DNA of 9,327 bases, taken from contig WJLA01000003.1 of assembly GCA_014728765.1 (NCBI GenBank), positions 1 to 9,327 of the forward strand, written 5' to 3'. Position 1 is the first letter of the stretch. Every line of letters begins with the position of its first letter. The DNA comes from Candidatus Peregrinibacteria bacterium (lineage in GTDB: Bacteria > Patescibacteriota > Gracilibacteria > UBA1369). Positions 6,219 to 9,327 of this stretch are shown here, one piece after another. The position numbers and the translations under genes are program-made. A model generated the notes under the pieces. The model was given only the letters and a program-made list of their open reading frames with translations, ran no database searches and was not told the DNA's origin.

Positions 6219-6600
6219 AGAAAAATAAATACCATTTTTCCGGATTTGATAAATCACTCAACTCATTTTCTTGATCATTTACTGAGGGAAGCACTTCTTC
6301 TTTTTGGTCACTCAAAGGAATAACTATCACTTCTTCTCCCGGATTAACTAATCCAAGATTTTGTTTGGCAATTTTTTCTATATAGTTTTCAGAAGTATAA
6401 TATTCAAAATCTTCGGTTTTCTTTCTGTTTTCTTCTGCTATTCTGTTGTTTTCTTCCTCGAATTCCGTAACAATTAAATCAATCTGATAGCTTTTATAGA
6501 CAGAAACAGTTAAAGTGTATAATAAATAAGAAACTAAAATCAGTTCACCGACTATTATTAGTTTTGTTAATCTGGATGTTTGATGTAATTTTATTGCCAT
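6202..6600 (-). CDS. Septum formation initiator protein, FtsB/DivIC-like
   Basis: This small bitopic division protein should sit in the divisome and, with partners such as FtsL and FtsQ/DivIB, help activate septal peptidoglycan synthesis. Residues 1-12 are basic, 13-34 form one transmembrane helix, and 38-65 form a charged coiled coil (EFEEENNRIAEENRKK). The family signature YIEKIAKQNLGLVNPGE (73-89) follows, then an acidic linker and an aromatic tail around KWYLFFF. The length of 132 residues fits. The ATG at 6600 is one base from the divergent murC ATG. A TATATT hexamer lies 4 nt upstream, inside the murC coding sequence. The gene is followed on the same strand by tRNA-fMet, whose -35 box lies within the last codons here. 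The family is confident; FtsB versus DivIC naming is not decided. Confidence 0.88.
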   Translation of the reverse strand: MAIKLHQTSRLTKLIIVGELILVSYLLYTLTVSVYKSYQIDLIVTEFEEENNRIAEENRKKTEDFEYYTSENYIEKIAKQNLGLVNPGEEVIVIPLSDQKEEVLPSVNDQENELSDLSNPEKWYLFFFDRQV

Positions 6601-6601
6601 A

Positions 6602-7924
6602 ATGAATATACCGAAATTAACTCAATTTAAATATTATCAAAATATTTATATTATTGGAATAGGAGGAATTGGAATTAGTGGTCTCACTCAAATTCTTTTT
6701 GAGGGTAACAAATCCATTAGTGGATCAGACATTCAAGAAAACAACATCACAAAATCATTGAGAAATTCTAAGATTAATGTGAATATTGGTCATAATTCAG
6801 ACAACATTACTGACAAATATGACTTAATAATTCATTCATCAGCTATTCCTGCTGATAATCCTGAATTACTGGAAGCAAAAAGATTAAATATTAAAACATT
6901 AACATATCCGGAAGCACTTGGACTTTTAACTAAAGATTATCGAACAATCACAATTAGCGGCACTCATGGAAAAACTACAACAACAGCCATGACCTATGAA
7001 GCCTTAAGCGCAATTGGTATAGATCCTACAGTGATAGTTGGAACCACTTATCCAAGCTTTAATAATAAAAATTACCATTTAGGCAAATCTGAATATTTAC
7101 TGATAGAAGCATGTGAATATAAAAATGCTTTTTTAAATTATCATCCTGATATTGCTTTAATAACAGGTGTTGAGCCCGATCATTTTGACTTTTTTAAATC
7201 TAAAAATAATTACATAAATGCTTTTCGAAAATTTCTGAGAAACATTAAAAAAAATGGAAAAGTAATATTTAATGAAAATGACAACGACTTGTTAGATTTG
7301 GTTAATGAAAAGGAATTTAGTAATTTATCAAAAATCAAATATGACAGAAGTAAAAATCTGGGAAAACTTTTTGGAAACCATAACCAAGAAAATGCTGCCG
7401 GCGCATACACAATCGCAAAACAATTGACTGAAGATCCGTTAAAAATGGAATATGTGATTGAAAAGCTTAAAAACTTTAAAGGTACCAGTAGAAGAATGGA
7501 ATATTTAGGAAAAATTGGAAAAACAAAAGTATTTGACGATTATGCTCATCATCCTACTGCAATTAAAAAAACATTGGAAGGTTACAAAAAAACCTTTCCT
7601 GACGAAAAAATACTATGTGTGTTTCAACCACATCAATATTCAAGAACAAAAAAATTATTCAAAGAATTTGCTAACAGTTTTACTGCCTGCGAAAAAGTTA
7701 TAATACCAAATATTTATGAAGCGAGAGATAGCGATAAAGACAAGGAATCCATAAATGCTAAAATTTTAGTGGAAGCAATCAATGAAATATCAAAAAACAA
7801 AGCTATAGATGGAATAAACCATTATGATACTCTTGAAATTATCAAATCTATTTCTTCTCAATATAACACAATAATTGTGATGGGAGCAGGGGATATCACT
7901 AATTTAGCGCATCAATTGGTTTAA
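6602..7924 (+). CDS. murC: UDP-N-acetylmuramate--L-alanine ligase
   Basis: This cytoplasmic enzyme uses ATP to add L-alanine to UDP-N-acetylmuramic acid, the first step of the peptidoglycan stem peptide. All three Mur-ligase domains are present in 440 residues, near the short end for MurC. Visible motifs are the Rossmann glycine loop GIGGIGIS (19-26), the ATP loop SGTHGKTTTT (119-128), EACEY (169-173), EPDHFDFF (191-198), GNHNQEN (258-264), GTSRR (294-298), DDYAHHPTAI (312-321), QPHQYSRT (342-349) and MGAGD (427-431). The GIGGIGIS loop and the DDYAHHPTAI/QPHQYSRT pair point to MurC rather than MurD, E or F. The EACEY sequence replaces the commoner EADES form. The start codon is one base from that of the divergent FtsB-like gene with no Shine-Dalgarno; the stop interlocks with that of cysS. 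Confidence 0.95.
   Translation: MNIPKLTQFKYYQNIYIIGIGGIGISGLTQILFEGNKSISGSDIQENNITKSLRNSKINVNIGHNSDNITDKYDLIIHSSAIPADNPELLEAKRLNIKTLTYPEALGLLTKDYRTITISGTHGKTTTTAMTYEALSAIGIDPTVIVGTTYPSFNNKNYHLGKSEYLLIEACEYKNAFLNYHPDIALITGVEPDHFDFFKSKNNYINAFRKFLRNIKKNGKVIFNENDNDLLDLVNEKEFSNLSKIKYDRSKNLGKLFGNHNQENAAGAYTIAKQLTEDPLKMEYVIEKLKNFKGTSRRMEYLGKIGKTKVFDDYAHHPTAIKKTLEGYKKTFPDEKILCVFQPHQYSRTKKLFKEFANSFTACEKVIIPNIYEARDSDKDKESINAKILVEAINEISKNKAIDGINHYDTLEIIKSISSQYNTIIVMGAGDITNLAHQLV
6605..6610 (-). promoter_or_regulatory. Possible -10 hexamer TATATT before the FtsB-like gene
   Basis: On the minus strand TATATT ends 4 nt before the ATG at 6600 and lies within the second to third codons of murC. There is no convincing -35 at 16-18 bp spacing. 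The main support is that the same placement recurs before the other minus-strand genes. In such AT-rich DNA a chance match is quite possible. Confidence 0.3.
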
Positions 7925-9318
7925 ATCATTCTCCAAGTTGTTTTTTCTCCCGGTTTGTCTATCAATTGAATAGAATATTTATTCAATAAATCATCTCTGA
8001 TTTGATCCGCTAACTGAAAGTTTTTTTGATTTCTTGCATTATCTCGTTCTTCAATTAATTTTTCTATATCTATTTGCAAATCCAATTTCTTTTTGGGAGG
8101 TATGATAAAACATAAAACCTTGTCTATCTTCCTTAAATTAGACTTAATATACTCAACATCAATATTTGATAAATCTTCAAGTCTGATTTTTTTATTAACA
8201 TATTTGATAAAATCATAAAAATCAGCTAAAAAATGCACCGTATTAAAATCATCATCCATATTTTTCTCAAAGTTCTCTATCATAGTATTAACTTCATACT
8301 CCACATCAGAATTTAGTTTACCGTTAAAAGACGTATAATCACTTAAATCAAAATAGAAATTATGTATCTTAGCTAATGTGTTTTTAGCTTGTATTAATGC
8401 GTCTGCATGAAAGTCCATTGGGTCTCTGTATTTATTTTGAAGATAATAAAATCTAACAATTTCCGGCTCAAATTCTTTGAATGTATCTTTAAGTGTTGAA
8501 AAATTACCTAATGATTTAGACATTTTTTGACTGTCAACCATTACAAAAGCATTGTGCATCCAGTATTTCACATAAGTCTTATTATCAAATGCTTCAGATT
8601 GAGCTATTTCACAATCATGATGGGGAAATTTAAGGTCTTCACCACCTCCATGAATATCGATGGTTGCACCATCAAAAATTTTTTTTACCATTGCAGAGCA
8701 TTCAATGTGCCAACCGGGTCTTCCTTTTCCAAAAGGAGCTTCCCAAGAAGGCTCATCCGGCTTTTCAAATTTCCACAACACAAAATCTCCTGAATTTCTT
8801 TTACCTTCAGCTACTTTCACCCTAGACTCAGGTTTTAAATCTTCAAGATTTTGACATGTTAACTTTCCATAATCAGGATATTTTTTTAAATCAAAATAAA
8901 TACCATCATCTAATACATATGCGATATCATGAGATAATAATGCCTGCACCATTTCTATCATTGTCTCGATATATTCGGTGGCAAAAGGCTTATATGTAGG
9001 TTCTTTTACTTTTAGCAATTTCATATCGTTTTCATATTCCTTTATCATCATATCAGCCAAACTTGTTACTGAAATTTGCATTTCCTTGGCCTTGTTTATC
9101 ATTTTATCATCAATATCGGTATAATTAGACGCAAAAAGAACCTTATAACCTTTATATTCCAGATATTTTCTTATCACATCAAAAACAACTGCCACTCTGC
9201 CATGACCGATATGAGCATGATCATAAACAGTAGGACCACATACATACATTTTCACCAAATCTTCATTTATAGAAACAAAATCTTCTTTTTGTCTTGATAA
9301 ACTATTATAAATTTTCAT
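7921..9318 (-). CDS. cysS: Cysteine--tRNA ligase
   Basis: This class I aminoacyl-tRNA synthetase activates cysteine with ATP and charges tRNA-Cys in the cytoplasm. It is 465 residues and appears full length. Zinc ligands by alignment with the E. coli enzyme are C27 (in YVCGPT), C207 (in IECSA), H233 and E237 (in FPHHDCE). The ATP motifs are HIGH at 36-39 and KMSKS at 265-269, with the GGGEDL segment at 224-229. A helical C-terminal anticodon-binding region follows to the end, including a charged helix near 417-447. The ATG at 9318 is preceded by TACAAT and three bases, all that remains before the window edge. The stop TAA shares the palindrome TTAA with the murC stop, so the genes overlap tail to tail by 3 bp. 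No frameshift or missing catalytic residue is seen. Confidence 0.97.
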   Translation of the reverse strand: MKIYNSLSRQKEDFVSINEDLVKMYVCGPTVYDHAHIGHGRVAVVFDVIRKYLEYKGYKVLFASNYTDIDDKMINKAKEMQISVTSLADMMIKEYENDMKLLKVKEPTYKPFATEYIETMIEMVQALLSHDIAYVLDDGIYFDLKKYPDYGKLTCQNLEDLKPESRVKVAEGKRNSGDFVLWKFEKPDEPSWEAPFGKGRPGWHIECSAMVKKIFDGATIDIHGGGEDLKFPHHDCEIAQSEAFDNKTYVKYWMHNAFVMVDSQKMSKSLGNFSTLKDTFKEFEPEIVRFYYLQNKYRDPMDFHADALIQAKNTLAKIHNFYFDLSDYTSFNGKLNSDVEYEVNTMIENFEKNMDDDFNTVHFLADFYDFIKYVNKKIRLEDLSNIDVEYIKSNLRKIDKVLCFIIPPKKKLDLQIDIEKLIEERDNARNQKNFQLADQIRDDLLNKYSIQLIDKPGEKTTWRMI

Positions 9319-9321
9319 TTT

Positions 9322-9327
9322 ATTGTA
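9322..9327 (-). promoter_or_regulatory. Possible -10 hexamer TACAAT before cysS
   Basis: On the minus strand TACAAT ends 3 nt before the cysS ATG. The window ends here, so no -35 or extended element can be examined. It is listed because it repeats the short hexamer-to-ATG spacing seen at other gene starts in the window. Confidence 0.3.

Noticed and set aside
6105..6323. Open frame on the plus strand starting MRGKDSNLRPPGYEPDE
   Set aside because: This is the classic false protein obtained by translating the antisense strand of an initiator tRNA gene. It then runs antisense through the end of the FtsB-like gene.
7900..7960. Intrinsic terminator at the murC/cysS junction
   Set aside because: There is a short T run antisense near 7941-7946, but no stem of useful length next to it on either strand.
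1..9327. CRISPR array, toxin-antitoxin pair, riboswitch or insertion sequence
   Set aside because: No spaced nucleotide direct repeats, terminal inverted repeats, transposase or small gene pair were found, and no intergenic space is large enough for a riboswitch. The cysS leader lies outside the window, so a T-box there cannot be tested.

Overview
The window looks like a stretch of a compact, AT-rich bacterial chromosome. It most likely comes from a member of the Candidate Phyla Radiation (Patescibacteria). The main clues are a membrane-anchored VirD4/TraD-like ATPase of a kind I associate with that group, a CDP-archaeol-synthase-like (CarS) protein beside ordinary bacterial wall and division genes, almost no intergenic DNA, and no visible Shine-Dalgarno sequences. 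Three genes end in TGA exactly at their natural C-termini, so TGA is a stop here. That argues against the Gracilibacteria/Absconditabacteria lineages, which read TGA as glycine. The phylum call is inference; no 16S gene or marker set is present.

Layout. Bases 2-3642 (+): a 5'-truncated DNA-translocase-type ATPase, followed after 2 bp by a LytR-CpsA-Psr (LCP) protein. Bases 3646-4838 (-): two overlapping membrane-lipid genes, a CDP-alcohol phosphatidyltransferase and then a CarS-like CTP:lipid cytidylyltransferase, converging on the LCP gene with 3 bp between stops. Bases 4912-4988 (+): a tRNA with anticodon CAU (elongator Met or Ile2). Bases 4999-6063 (-): a protein of unknown function with eight tandem 22-residue NUMOD3-like repeats. 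Bases 6102-6176 (-): initiator tRNA-fMet with a near-consensus promoter. Bases 6202-6600 (-): a FtsB/DivIC-like division protein. Bases 6602-7924 (+): murC, diverging from the division gene with one base between start codons. Bases 7921-9318 (-): cysS, whose stop codon interlocks with that of murC in one TTAA. No stretch longer than about 60 bp lacks a gene.

Much of the window concerns the cell envelope: peptidoglycan precursor synthesis (murC), glycopolymer attachment (LCP), septum formation (FtsB-like) and lipid headgroup activation and transfer (CarS-like plus CDP-alcohol transferase). The rest is translation initiation and decoding (two CAU tRNAs, cysS).

The items most worth a second look are the 22-residue-repeat protein lying between the 3' ends of two CAU tRNAs, the CarS/CDP-alcohol transferase pair, and a recurring arrangement in which a -10-like hexamer sits only 3-6 nt before the ATG. 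That arrangement suggests leaderless transcription.
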